This document shows, piece by piece, positions 4,807 to 11,842 of a DNA stretch of 11,842 nucleotides. The position numbers and the translations under genes are program-made. The stretch is from Calditrichia bacterium. Lineage in GTDB: Bacteria > Calditrichota > Calditrichia > RBG-13-44-9 > J042. Location of the stretch: contig JAUIFT010000028.1 in assembly GCA_030430345.1 (NCBI GenBank), positions 1 to 11,842 on the forward strand. Direction: 5' to 3'. The first letter of the stretch is position 1, and each line of letters starts with the position of its first letter. Under the pieces are notes generated by a model. It was not told where the DNA came from. It was given only the letters and a program-made list of their open reading frames with translations, and searched no databases.

Positions 4807-7570
4807 TTAAAATTACTTTCCAGGAAGAGAATCCGAAACTACCCGGCAGCTCCGATGGCGGAATGCGCCGGATAATCGTCGGAGTAATCGTCGTCAAATC
4901 AAATGAAAAAAATGCGCTTTCAACTAAACCGCCGTTACTGAATATTGGCACTACCCCATACCCATTCCCCTGGCCATCAAATCCTATTGAGTTAACAAGC
5001 TTCAAGAAACCGGCCGGCGTTGGAATATCAATCTTCCCTAATTCTGTTAATTCCGCAGTGGCCAGATTCAATTCGTAAATATAATCCGAATCTTCCCCAA
5101 AATTGCCACCGGAGACATAGAATATATTATTGAAGGGATTATAGGCGACATCACCGAGGAAAAAAGTGCCAAGACTGCCGATATTTAGCGACTGCCCGGA
5201 GGCAAGGTCAAAACTATGGAGGATATATTCTACATCAGTCCCATTAAATATGAACTCAAATAGATACAGCAAGTCATTCGGACCGAAATCCATCGCAGTA
5301 GCTTCCGGTATCGGCAAATTTGTAAAAAAAGTTGATGAGCCGGTTGCCGGGTCTACCTGATAGAGCCCATCCGACCTTGCGGCAAATACATCTCCCTGCG
5401 AATTAATCGCCAGGGCATCTATAGAACCAACGCTTATTTCGCCGATCGTGCTGGCGGTCCCATTTAGCGGATTCACCGTCGTCAAAATATTGGGGAAATT
5501 GGGTGGATCACCGGTATAGTAGGTATACATGATATTTTCCTGCGGCAATGCCGCCGGGTTGCTGGCGGTGCCGCTAAAGTAAACCATTATTTCCGGGTTA
5601 TTTGGAGCGTTGCCGGAAATTTTCAGGGAAGCGCTGTAGCCGCCGGCAACGGTCGGGCGAAACTCCACCCGGAATTCTTCTCTGCCCTGCAAAGGAATGG
5701 AAATCGGTAAGGTACCTCCATTGGAAAGGGGGCTAAGATCGAGGACAAAGGGGATATTCGGCATGGTAATCTCGCTGATGGTAAGATCCGCGCTGCCAAA
5801 ATTTTCGATCGTCACGGTAAAGTCCAGGGTATCACCAATGGTAATATTTGGTAAGGAAACATTTCGCGGGCCGACAGAAATAAAGGGATCCGGCAGTTGA
5901 TCGGGCAAGGTTGCGCTGGCCCAGGCGGTTTCCCAGCGGCCATCGTCGTTACCAGTGCCGGCGCGGGTGCCGGCGAAAAGATTGAATACCCAAAATTGGG
6001 TGCTGTCTGCGGGATCGACGGAAATACCGCTGTAATCTCCCCAGCGGTTCCGGAAACCGCCAAAGGTGCGCAGATAAAAATCTAACCCTGCGGCAACAGT
6101 TTCCGGTGGCCGGGTGGATCCGGCGGGATCGTTCGCCATGCGGCCGGTGGTATAAGCACCCCCATAGAGGGTGGCGCTGGATGCGGAGAAACTAAACTGG
6201 GCATCGCCAGCATTATTGACCGCTACCGCGGGATAAAATGTATGCGTTTCCGGAGAAAGCGTTTCTCCTCCGATATTTCCCTGATCTGCCAGCACAACAG
6301 CGCTTTCCGGGGCGCCGCTGGTGTTCAGCTTAAACCAGTGAGCAGTTGTCTGTCCGGCATCGCTGCCGGTTGACGGGTTAACAACAGTAACCGCCCAAAG
6401 CGCATCGTTTCGCCAGATCGCATCATAGACCCGGCGGTCACCACTGTTGAGGTATTGGTTCGGCGAGGTGGCTCCCGGTTGGGGCGCGAGAGCAACACTG
6501 CCCGGGGTATTATCAATATCTCCGACATTTATTACTTCATGAGTAAACACCGGTCCTCCGTTGCTGCCGAGGGGGTCGTCCACGCGAATAACCTGCACCA
6601 CTTCATTGCCGCCGGAGGTTAATCCGTCGTAAGAAATCAGGAAAGTGCCGATATCGCCGCTGCCGCCGGGAATGCCACCAGTCCCGTATACCTGAGCGGG
6701 CATCGTTGTTACTGCTACACCTTCATTTTCATAAGGATCATGAACCGTAAAGGTCGCCGGGCCGCCTGCGTAAAATCCGCTGCTAACCCCCTTGTCGATA
6801 ATCCAAAGGCGCACTCCGAAACTGCCGGCCGAAAAAGGAAACATATTGGCGGTGACATAAATCGCTTCTTCGTCCACCTCAAAACCGGGATAATCTGCCC
6901 AGTGTTCGAAATCGTCGATAACAACTTTCGAATCGAAGCCCATATAGTGCCAATCTGCGGAGGTCGCGGTTGCTGGCGAAGCGGTTTTGGAAACAGCGAG
7001 GAGAATGCGGGATTCGTCCGGATTGTCGGTTTTTTCCATAGTGATAACCACAAAGCGGTCTTCGTAGGGATCAAATACCACTTTCGGATCGAAAGTAAAA
7101 GTGCCGAGCGTAATGCTGCCTAGTGGAGAGAAAAAGTCTTCCAGGTCATCCCTCCAGAGAAGATTGCCGGTTTTGTCCCGGGCTTCCAGCAATACGTTCA
7201 CCCCGGCGATAACCATATCATAGCCGGCAGCACCATGGGGATCGGGTGGAATAAAACTGAAACCGGTGAGGGCGGAATTATCTTCATAAAGCGGGCCGGG
7301 AAAAGTGATCCCGATGCCGTCGCTGGGGGAGTGAATTGCCGACCAGGGAATGCCGGTAAAGCTTTCTGGCAACAACTCATTTTTTTGTTGATGTTCTTTG
7401 CTATCAAAACGCGGCATTGGCTGCTGATAGGTAAGACCGGTGCGGGGATCGGTAACGCGCTTTTCTTCGGCGATTAGCTGGAAGGTGCCGGATAAAATAA
7501 AAAGAAAGATCAGTAGCCGGCAAAAACTGAGTTGACGGTTGTCTCTCTGCCATACAGTAGCTAGCGTCAT
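4772..7570 (-). CDS. Large secreted protein, 5' part of frameshifted T9SS cargo
   Basis: This part encodes 932 residues. The ATG at 7570 has AGGAG 5 bases upstream and is preferred to an in-frame TTG at 7621. Residues ~1-34 form a signal peptide (hydrophobic LLIFLFILSGTFQLIA followed by EEKR). Residues ~100-560 resemble large uncharacterised secreted proteins of predicted beta-propeller type, with FIPPDPHGAAGYDMVIAGVN, FDPKVVFDPYEDRFVVI, WADYPGFEVDEEAIYVTANM and RWGDYSGISVDP. Residues ~562-665 are a choice-of-anchor D/Ig-like domain (VTIENFGSADLTISEI...PTVAGGYSASLKISGNAPNNPEI). Residues ~670-925 form a propeller-like region (NPLNGTASTIGEIS, ALAINSQGDVFAA, YIYELNLATAELTELG). The frame then runs into unrelated residues (FWHHCCDLE) and a TAG, while the conserved sequence continues in another frame. 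Role unknown; likely extracellular or cell-surface. The frame break may be a real mutation or a sequencing/assembly indel. Confidence 0.85.
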   Translation of the reverse strand: MTLATVWQRDNRQLSFCRLLIFLFILSGTFQLIAEEKRVTDPRTGLTYQQPMPRFDSKEHQQKNELLPESFTGIPWSAIHSPSDGIGITFPGPLYEDNSALTGFSFIPPDPHGAAGYDMVIAGVNVLLEARDKTGNLLWRDDLEDFFSPLGSITLGTFTFDPKVVFDPYEDRFVVITMEKTDNPDESRILLAVSKTASPATATSADWHYMGFDSKVVIDDFEHWADYPGFEVDEEAIYVTANMFPFSAGSFGVRLWIIDKGVSSGFYAGGPATFTVHDPYENEGVAVTTMPAQVYGTGGIPGGSGDIGTFLISYDGLTSGGNEVVQVIRVDDPLGSNGGPVFTHEVINVGDIDNTPGSVALAPQPGATSPNQYLNSGDRRVYDAIWRNDALWAVTVVNPSTGSDAGQTTAHWFKLNTSGAPESAVVLADQGNIGGETLSPETHTFYPAVAVNNAGDAQFSFSASSATLYGGAYTTGRMANDPAGSTRPPETVAAGLDFYLRTFGGFRNRWGDYSGISVDPADSTQFWVFNLFAGTRAGTGNDDGRWETAWASATLPDQLPDPFISVGPRNVSLPNITIGDTLDFTVTIENFGSADLTISEITMPNIPFVLDLSPLSNGGTLPISIPLQGREEFRVEFRPTVAGGYSASLKISGNAPNNPEIMVYFSGTASNPAALPQENIMYTYYTGDPPNFPNILTTVNPLNGTASTIGEISVGSIDALAINSQGDVFAARSDGLYQVDPATGSSTFFTNLPIPEATAMDFGPNDLLYLFEFIFNGTDVEYILHSFDLASGQSLNIGSLGTFFLGDVAYNPFNNIFYVSGGNFGEDSDYIYELNLATAELTELGKIDIPTPAGFLKLVNSIGFDGQGNGYGVVPIFSNGGLVESAFFSFDLTTITPTIIRRIPPSELPGSFGFSSWKVILSGFWHHCCDLE

Positions 7571-7996
7571 AATGGCTCCTTGCTGTTGTGGTGGTTGAAG
7601 GCTTTTTGGATTGTTTATCAAAGATGCGTCAATTGATGATGATTTATGTTTATCATACGCAAGTAAATTTGAAGCTTAACCACTGTACTAAATAACTATT
7701 AAATTTCAAATGAATTTTCGCTGAAAAAAAGTTTTAGAGCGGGCTATTTAATGCGTAATATGAATCAAGAATGCTTTCTGATTCCCGCTTAATTTAACTA
7801 GGCCTTATTCCTTTTTAATTTATTGCTTTTATTAACCAGTCTAAGGTAAAAAACACTGAAGAAGGAAAAATTTTTATTCATCCTGAGTTGATCGAAGGAT
7901 TCCGAATGAATGGAGGTAATTGATCTATTTTTAAAATTTTATCGATGATTAAATATCTGCTGTTCTTTGGAGAAAATCCGGGAGTGATGAGTTTAA
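7571..7996. other. Divergent intergenic region, AT-rich
   Basis: About 426 bp separate the divergent T9SS-cargo and DUF3095 starts, with no supportable ORF. The sequence is clearly more AT-rich than its neighbours, as expected of back-to-back promoters, but no pair of -35/-10 boxes is good enough to name. The best plus-strand candidate is a TTGATC near 7920 with an AT-rich stretch after it. The minus-strand AGGAG ribosome binding site for the 7570 start and a small hairpin repeat (7876-7911) also lie here. Confidence 0.55.
7876..7911. repeat. Short palindromic repeat (CATCCTGAG...CGAAGGAT type)
   Basis: ATTCAT (7876-7881) and ATGAAT (7906-7911) are perfect inverted ends. Inside them ATCCT (7880-7884) pairs with AGGAT (7896-7900). 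The core CATCCTGAGTTGATCGAAGGAT closely resembles a dispersed non-coding repeat seen between genes in many bacterial genomes (CATCCTGAGCTTGTCGAAGGAT form). It lies about 85 bp before the DUF3095 start and is likely within its leader or promoter region. Confidence 0.5.
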
Positions 7997-9193
7997 ATGA
8001 ATATTTTTAGCGGACATAACAACGATCACTTTTACGAACGGCTGCCGGGGTTTCGGGATTTTAATGCCTTTTATCGTCTACGCTGGTATTTGCCCCTGCC
8101 GAGCAACTGGTTGGTGGTGATTACCGATGTGGAGGGATCTACCCGGGCGATCTCGGAGGGACGTTATAAGGATGTGAATGCGGTCGGCGTTGCTTCCATT
8201 GTAGCTTTGATTAACGCGGTGAAACCGCTGCACGTGCCGTTTGTTTTCGGAGGAGACGGGGCAACGATTTGTGTGCCGCCAACTTGCAAGGAGGCTGTAA
8301 TCGCGGCTTTGATTGCTACCCGGCAGATGGCTGTTGAACAGTTTGGGTTGCAATTGCGGATTGGCATGGTGCCGATGGCGGAACTGAAGCGCCGGAAACA
8401 GCGGGTGCTGGTGGGAAAATATCAACCGAGCGGGCAATATCAACAGGCAATGTTTTTGGGAGAAGGGCTGGATGCCGCAGAGGTGTTGATTAAAGACCCT
8501 GCCCCGGATAATCCTTATTTGATCAGCGGGGAAGGCATCGCCCCCAATGCCAGTTATGAAGGATTCGAGTGCCGCTGGAATGAAGTGCCCAGCCCGCATG
8601 GGGAAAATGTTACAATTCTGGTGAAAGCCCTGGCTAAAGACGCATTTACCAGAAAAATCATTTATAAAGATGTGCTGAAAGCGATATATGAGATTTACGG
8701 ACCGGAACAGACGCATCATCCCCTGCGGCCGGAAGGGCTGTCGCTGAGTGCCGCTTATCGCCGTTTATCCCAGGAAATCAAAATCGTTAATGCGTTTCAG
8801 TCTTTTGCGCAACGCTGGCTCTACCGCTTCAAGCTGAAAATATTGGTTTATATGGGGCGCTGGATGATAGCGCGGAAAATGATAACGACGAATGGCGACT
8901 GGGGGAATTACAAAACAAATTTAATTGCGAACAGCGACTTCCGCAAATTTGATGGCGTGCTGCGAATGGTGATCGCCGGTACTGCTCTGCAGCGGGAAAA
9001 GTTAACCTCAACGTTTCAGAAGTTCCGGGAACAGGGTAAAATCGCCTATGGTTTGCACGTTTCCTCCACCGCCCTGATTACCTGTGTAATATCCGATTAT
9101 AAAACCGATCATATCCATTTTCTCGATGGGGCAAATGGAGGATATGCGATTGCGGCGAAGTCGTTAAAAAAACAGCTGCGGGAAGAGGTCTGA
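7997..9193 (+). CDS. DUF3095 family protein, class III nucleotidyl cyclase-like
   Basis: A 398-residue protein matching the DUF3095 family across its length. It starts FYERLPGFRDFNAF (12-25), then LPSNWLVVITDVEGSTRAISEGRYKDVN (34-61) and PFVFGGDGATICVP (81-94). The TDVEGST and GGDG segments correspond to the two metal-binding loops of class III adenylate/guanylate cyclases. Asp44 and Asp87 are 43 residues apart, close to the spacing of the catalytic aspartates in that superfamily. Cyclase activity of DUF3095 is inferred; its product is unknown. The C-terminal half (about 200-398) contains a second conserved region ending LDGANGGYAIAAKSLKKQL. A TAA immediately precedes the ATG at 7997, so no earlier start exists; the ribosome binding site is weak (GGAG at 7981-7984, 12 bases away). 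No predicted signal peptide; probably cytoplasmic. Confidence 0.85.
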   Translation: MNIFSGHNNDHFYERLPGFRDFNAFYRLRWYLPLPSNWLVVITDVEGSTRAISEGRYKDVNAVGVASIVALINAVKPLHVPFVFGGDGATICVPPTCKEAVIAALIATRQMAVEQFGLQLRIGMVPMAELKRRKQRVLVGKYQPSGQYQQAMFLGEGLDAAEVLIKDPAPDNPYLISGEGIAPNASYEGFECRWNEVPSPHGENVTILVKALAKDAFTRKIIYKDVLKAIYEIYGPEQTHHPLRPEGLSLSAAYRRLSQEIKIVNAFQSFAQRWLYRFKLKILVYMGRWMIARKMITTNGDWGNYKTNLIANSDFRKFDGVLRMVIAGTALQREKLTSTFQKFREQGKIAYGLHVSSTALITCVISDYKTDHIHFLDGANGGYAIAAKSLKKQLREEV

Positions 9194-9309
9194 ATTGGCC
9201 TTCGCAGCGGGCAGTTCGTCGTAAAAAATTATTGGAAACAAATAACCGGTGGATGGGTTGGATTGAGTATACGAGGGACAAAAAACATCTAATCGGAGGA
9301 GAATATTTG

Positions 9310-10161
9310 ATGGGAAAATACAACAATTTTAATTGGCGTCAATATGGTGTAATTTTACTGTTTTTTGGCTGCCTGCTGTTTCTGATAGGATGCAGTAAAA
9401 ACGATGATTCTGTTTCAGCCGATGAGAACACGGAAAACCTCGACAATGCCCGTCCGGATTGCAATTCCTGCAATGTTCTGTTTATCGGGAGCAGTTATTT
9501 GGCATACATCGGTAATGATGTCATCGATATTTTTGGACGCTTCGCGGAAGCGGGCGGGAAAAATGTTAATATCGAACGGCGGGATGTGGGCGGCCGCCGG
9601 CTGCATCATCATGTGGAGGATCCCTTTACCCTGGAAAAAATTCGCGAACGGCAGTGGGATTATGTCATTCTGCAGGGAAATGCTGCTTATCTCTCCAAGA
9701 AAAAATGGCATGATAACATCATTCCTTTTCTGGCGGAAATGCGGGGAATTATTAAAGAAACTTCCCCGAATGCCTGTGTAGTGTATATGATGCCCTGGGC
9801 GTATCTGGATGGTTTAGCCTGGCTTCCGGATGAAACCGAAACTTACGAGCAAATGCAGGACAGTTTATATCAATATACGACACAGGCTGTGCAGGAACTG
9901 GATATTGCGACGGCCCCGGCGGGCTGGGCCTGGTTTACTGCCATCCAGAATAATTATGAGGCCGAGCTCTATCTGAATGATTTTAACCATCAGAGCATTT
10001 CCGGCGCCTATCTAACCGCCGCGGTTTTCTATACAACTGTTTATGGGGAAGAAGCGCCGGCGATTACTTTTCCGCTGCAAGACCTGGATGACCCTCCGTA
10101 TCTGCGCACGCTCGGCTACCAAACAGTTATGAATAATCTGCCTTTATGGAATATTTATTAG
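9310..10161 (+). CDS. SGNH/GDSL-like (DUF4886-type) lipoprotein
   Basis: The 283-residue protein has a lipoprotein signal: a hydrophobic VILLFFGCLLFLIG followed by the lipobox L25-I-G-C28, then a Ser/Asp/Glu-rich linker. The SGNH-like hydrolase region begins at NVLFIGSSYLAYIGND (55-70), where G60-S61-S62 replaces the GDS of block I and S62 is the likely nucleophile. DYVILQGNAAYLS fits the block III strand, and D224-x-x-H227 in YLNDFNHQS supplies the C-terminal Asp/His pair. The closest family type is DUF4886-like SGNH proteins, which have esterase or carbohydrate O-deacetylase members; the substrate here is unknown. GGAGGAG (9295-9301) lies 8 bases before the ATG at 9310; an in-frame TTG at 9232 would add residues before the signal peptide and has no such site. 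It converges with the next gene, with a 14-bp gap. Confidence 0.8.
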   Translation: MGKYNNFNWRQYGVILLFFGCLLFLIGCSKNDDSVSADENTENLDNARPDCNSCNVLFIGSSYLAYIGNDVIDIFGRFAEAGGKNVNIERRDVGGRRLHHHVEDPFTLEKIRERQWDYVILQGNAAYLSKKKWHDNIIPFLAEMRGIIKETSPNACVVYMMPWAYLDGLAWLPDETETYEQMQDSLYQYTTQAVQELDIATAPAGWAWFTAIQNNYEAELYLNDFNHQSISGAYLTAAVFYTTVYGEEAPAITFPLQDLDDPPYLRTLGYQTVMNNLPLWNIY

Positions 10162-10175
10162 ACTTTTCAGGATCA

Positions 10176-11267
10176 TTAGTTTGTGCCATGTTTTTGATTC
10201 TGGATTGTCACCTGGTTTTGTTCTTGCTGAGAACCCATGCTAATTAACCGGGCCAACTCCCCGGTAGCTAACGTGGCCCCTTTTCGGTTTAAATGGGTAA
10301 TATCGAATCGGGTATCAATTGTGAACAAATGGGGATATTCTTTGGGGCGATTTAAATCGAAAAATGGTATTGGCAGTTGCATCTTTTTTATCTGATTGGC
10401 GATGAAACTCCAGCGTCCGTCTGCCGGGGGTTTCATAAAAATAACGCTTAACCCGCGCTCCTCACACATTCTGAGCATTTCCGCTAATATCGGATAAGTC
10501 GTATGCCGGGACTTGTGGAATCTTTTTGCCAGTTTATCCGGCTTTTGAGCGTCGGTAAGAACCGCAGAATATTCTTGCTGGCCTTCCGGAGATAAAAAAT
10601 GCGCCAAACGTTTATCAACGGTTTTATCCGATTCATCTTCCAGGCAGAGAAATCCATTGTACGCGAGATATTTATCCAGGTCTTTCTTCTGTAATTTATC
10701 CGATTGATGGGTAAGCGTCCGATAAATGTGCTGAGCTTCACCCGTGCGAAATAAACGCTTGCTGAATACAGACAAACGCTCCAAATACATACGGCTTTTT
10801 TCCGGGATCGAATGAGAGGAGGTCCATATTGCCTGTAAGGATTTTACGGTACGCCCGAAATCGTGATAATAAATCGTGCGCCAGGAGTCGATATTAATTT
10901 CAACTAACTCCGGCGAGAAATCACTGACTTCCAATACGATCGTTTGTAATTCCGGTAAATCCATTCGCAAAATTTCCTCCAGAACATAATGCATTTCCAG
11001 CATATTAATGCCCGGAATGCCCACATTAAATGAGTTGCTTAAAATCCCGCTCCCTGTCATCAGGCTATCAAACAAGACAGGATCGATGCCCCGATACGTG
11101 GCACTGCTACCGAGAAAAATAGTGTTTACTTTATCGGATTGTGCCGTTAGACCTTTGAATTTATCATTAATCAACCTGTCGTGTAAAGATGTAATACCAT
11201 GCAGTAATGGTAAGAGAAGAATGAGAGCAACGCCAAAGAATAAAAATCTGATGAGAAATTTATTCAT
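10176..11267 (-). CDS. Membrane-anchored SGNH-like protein (O-acetylation-associated type)
   Basis: A 363-residue protein with an N-terminal membrane anchor or uncleaved signal (FLIRFLFFGVALILLLPLLHG, 4-24). The SGNH block I equivalent is NTIFLGSSATYRGIDP (48-63), with GSS at 53-55. SFNVGIPGINMLEMHYVLEE follows, like the block II region of SGNH proteins found beside MBOAT O-acyltransferases. D322-I-T-H325 in DITHLNRKGA near the C-terminus is the D-x-x-H catalytic pair in its usual HLNxxGA setting. Such proteins act in the periplasm in acylation of surface polysaccharides; that role is by family analogy only, since no MBOAT gene is visible. The ATG at 11267 is preceded by AGGA with a 7-base gap; an upstream in-frame ATG at 11372 would overlap the preceding ORF and precede the hydrophobic segment by 35 polar residues. 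It starts 40 bp after the stop of the SGNH fragment, so the two may share a transcript. Confidence 0.75.
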   Translation of the reverse strand: MNKFLIRFLFFGVALILLLPLLHGITSLHDRLINDKFKGLTAQSDKVNTIFLGSSATYRGIDPVLFDSLMTGSGILSNSFNVGIPGINMLEMHYVLEEILRMDLPELQTIVLEVSDFSPELVEINIDSWRTIYYHDFGRTVKSLQAIWTSSHSIPEKSRMYLERLSVFSKRLFRTGEAQHIYRTLTHQSDKLQKKDLDKYLAYNGFLCLEDESDKTVDKRLAHFLSPEGQQEYSAVLTDAQKPDKLAKRFHKSRHTTYPILAEMLRMCEERGLSVIFMKPPADGRWSFIANQIKKMQLPIPFFDLNRPKEYPHLFTIDTRFDITHLNRKGATLATGELARLISMGSQQEQNQVTIQNQKHGTN

Positions 11268-11307
11268 AAACGATTCCTTTGTTAAGGTGAATATTTTCCG
11301 GAGTGTA

Positions 11308-11721
11308 TTATGGGTTAAGAGCAGAGATTCTCTTGAAAATCGCATCTGCCGCGACCTGGTGCCCCAGCTCATTCGGGTGCAGTCTGTCCGCTGTCCGAAT
11401 TTTTAAATCTACAGGTTTATAGCGGGAGAAAGCCGGGAGGAGATCGAGGGTGTCAAATCCGTTTTCCGCAGCGGCAGCTAATACGCGCTGATGAACAGCA
11501 GTCCAGTGATACTCTTGAAAAGTAGCCTGTGGATCCTGGTGTAATGCGGGAAAAATAACTAGGAGCACCGGGAAATTATGAGCAATTGAGAGATCGCGGA
11601 TTTTCCGAAAAGAAGCACGCACATTCTGCCATTTGTTTGAATCGCAATGCATCTTGCTATAATAATCAAAATATTGGCAGTTCGGGATTAAACGTGATTT
11701 TTCATACCGGCTATATATTTT
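11308..11721 (-). pseudogene. C-terminal half of an SGNH/GDSL hydrolase, 5' end missing
   Basis: The frame is open from a TGA at 11722-11724 to a TAA at 11308-11310. It reads YSRYEKSRLIPNCQYFDYYSK, then WQNVRASFRKIRDLSIAHNFPVLLVIFP, VHQRVLAAAAENGFDTLDLL and DRLHPNELGHQVAADAIFKRI. This is the ordinary C-terminal half of an extracellular SGNH hydrolase, with the catalytic D-x-x-H-P-N motif. The N-terminal half with the GDS serine should be 150 or more residues further upstream, but the frame is closed and an unrelated reading frame (11834-11688) occupies the sequence. An internal ATG at 11652 lacks a ribosome binding site. The segment is therefore a truncated or frameshifted remnant, or an assembly error. 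If translated alone it would lack the nucleophile. Confidence 0.6.
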
Positions 11722-11834
11722 TCATCAGGCGGAAAACCGTCCTGCAGCTCTTCGAATGAAATTTGAATATCTTCTTCCTGCAAATGAGCGATCAGCTCTG
11801 CCGGATTTTCAAAATTGATACCATTGGTACTCAT
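11688..11834 (-). CDS. Unrecognised short ORF or C-terminus of a gene beyond the window
   Basis: From ATG 11834 to TAA 11688-11690 this reads 48 residues, MSTNGINFENPAELIAHLQE and so on, ending DGFPPDEKYIAGMKNHV. No stop precedes the ATG before the window edge, so it could equally be the tail of a longer gene. No clear ribosome binding site is visible in the 8 bases available. The sequence is acidic and helix-prone; I cannot assign it to a family. It overlaps the upstream end of the SGNH fragment in a different frame. It is either a small protein gene, or, with a frameshift, the upstream part of the SGNH gene. Confidence 0.35.
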   Translation of the reverse strand: MSTNGINFENPAELIAHLQEEDIQISFEELQDGFPPDEKYIAGMKNHV

Positions 11835-11842
11835 TGTTTCCC

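Noticed and set aside
4764..5078. Plus-strand ORF spanning the frameshift region
   Set aside because: Antisense to conserved T9SS-cargo sequence; the amino acid composition is that of a shadow frame.
9404..9781. Plus-strand ORF inside the SGNH lipoprotein gene
   Set aside because: Alternate-frame shadow; the SGNH frame carries the conserved motifs.
11268..11372. N-terminal extension of the 10176-11267 protein to the ATG at 11372
   Set aside because: It overlaps the preceding SGNH fragment, places 35 polar residues before the membrane anchor, and the ATG at 11267 has an AGGA site.
11008..11406. Plus-strand ORF opposite the membrane-anchored SGNH gene
   Set aside because: Antisense to the signal-anchor region and to the fragment upstream; no supporting features.

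Overview
The window looks like a chromosome segment from an uncultured or little-studied bacterium of the FCB superphylum (Bacteroidota, Ignavibacteriota, Calditrichota, KSB1-like lineages). The strongest pointer is a very large secreted protein ending in a type IX secretion (T9SS) type A sorting domain with the 'QNYPNPFNPETEIRY...' signature and a C-terminal KMILLR. Heptad repeats and MITE-like palindromes between genes fit that kind of genome. I cannot name the species. I saw no rRNA, tRNA, CRISPR array, transposase or phage gene.

Layout. Positions 1-122 (minus) hold the first ~40 codons of valyl-tRNA synthetase, with a dyad-rich upstream region. A 370-bp intergenic region follows, carrying a heptad-repeat element with long inverted arms (263-422). 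Two plus-strand genes come next: a B12-binding-type radical SAM protein (491-2002) and an exported DUF2252 protein (2051-3262), separated by another heptad-repeat cluster. A MITE-like palindrome and a clear bidirectional terminator sit between DUF2252 and the convergent T9SS cargo gene. That gene runs on the minus strand from 7570 to 3496 and is broken by a frameshift near 4805. A 426-bp AT-rich divergent region separates it from a DUF3095 gene (7997-9193, plus), which has a class III nucleotidyl cyclase-like core. An SGNH-like lipoprotein (9310-10161, plus) converges on a membrane-anchored SGNH-like protein (10176-11267, minus). Upstream of that on the minus strand are a 5'-truncated or frameshifted third SGNH remnant (11308-11721) and a short unrecognised ORF (11688-11834).

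How the genes might work together. Most of the window is a set of small transcription units and not one pathway. The clearest grouping is at the right end, where three SGNH/GDSL-fold proteins lie within 2.5 kb. The two on the minus strand resemble proteins that accompany MBOAT O-acyltransferases in surface-polysaccharide acylation, but no MBOAT gene is in view. DUF2252 and the radical SAM protein may be co-transcribed (48-bp gap), with no evident shared chemistry. The most notable observations are the heptad repeats (period 7 in both intergenic clusters), the frameshift that separates a T9SS cargo from its sorting signal, the predicted signal peptide on a DUF2252 protein, and the conserved metal-binding aspartates in DUF3095.
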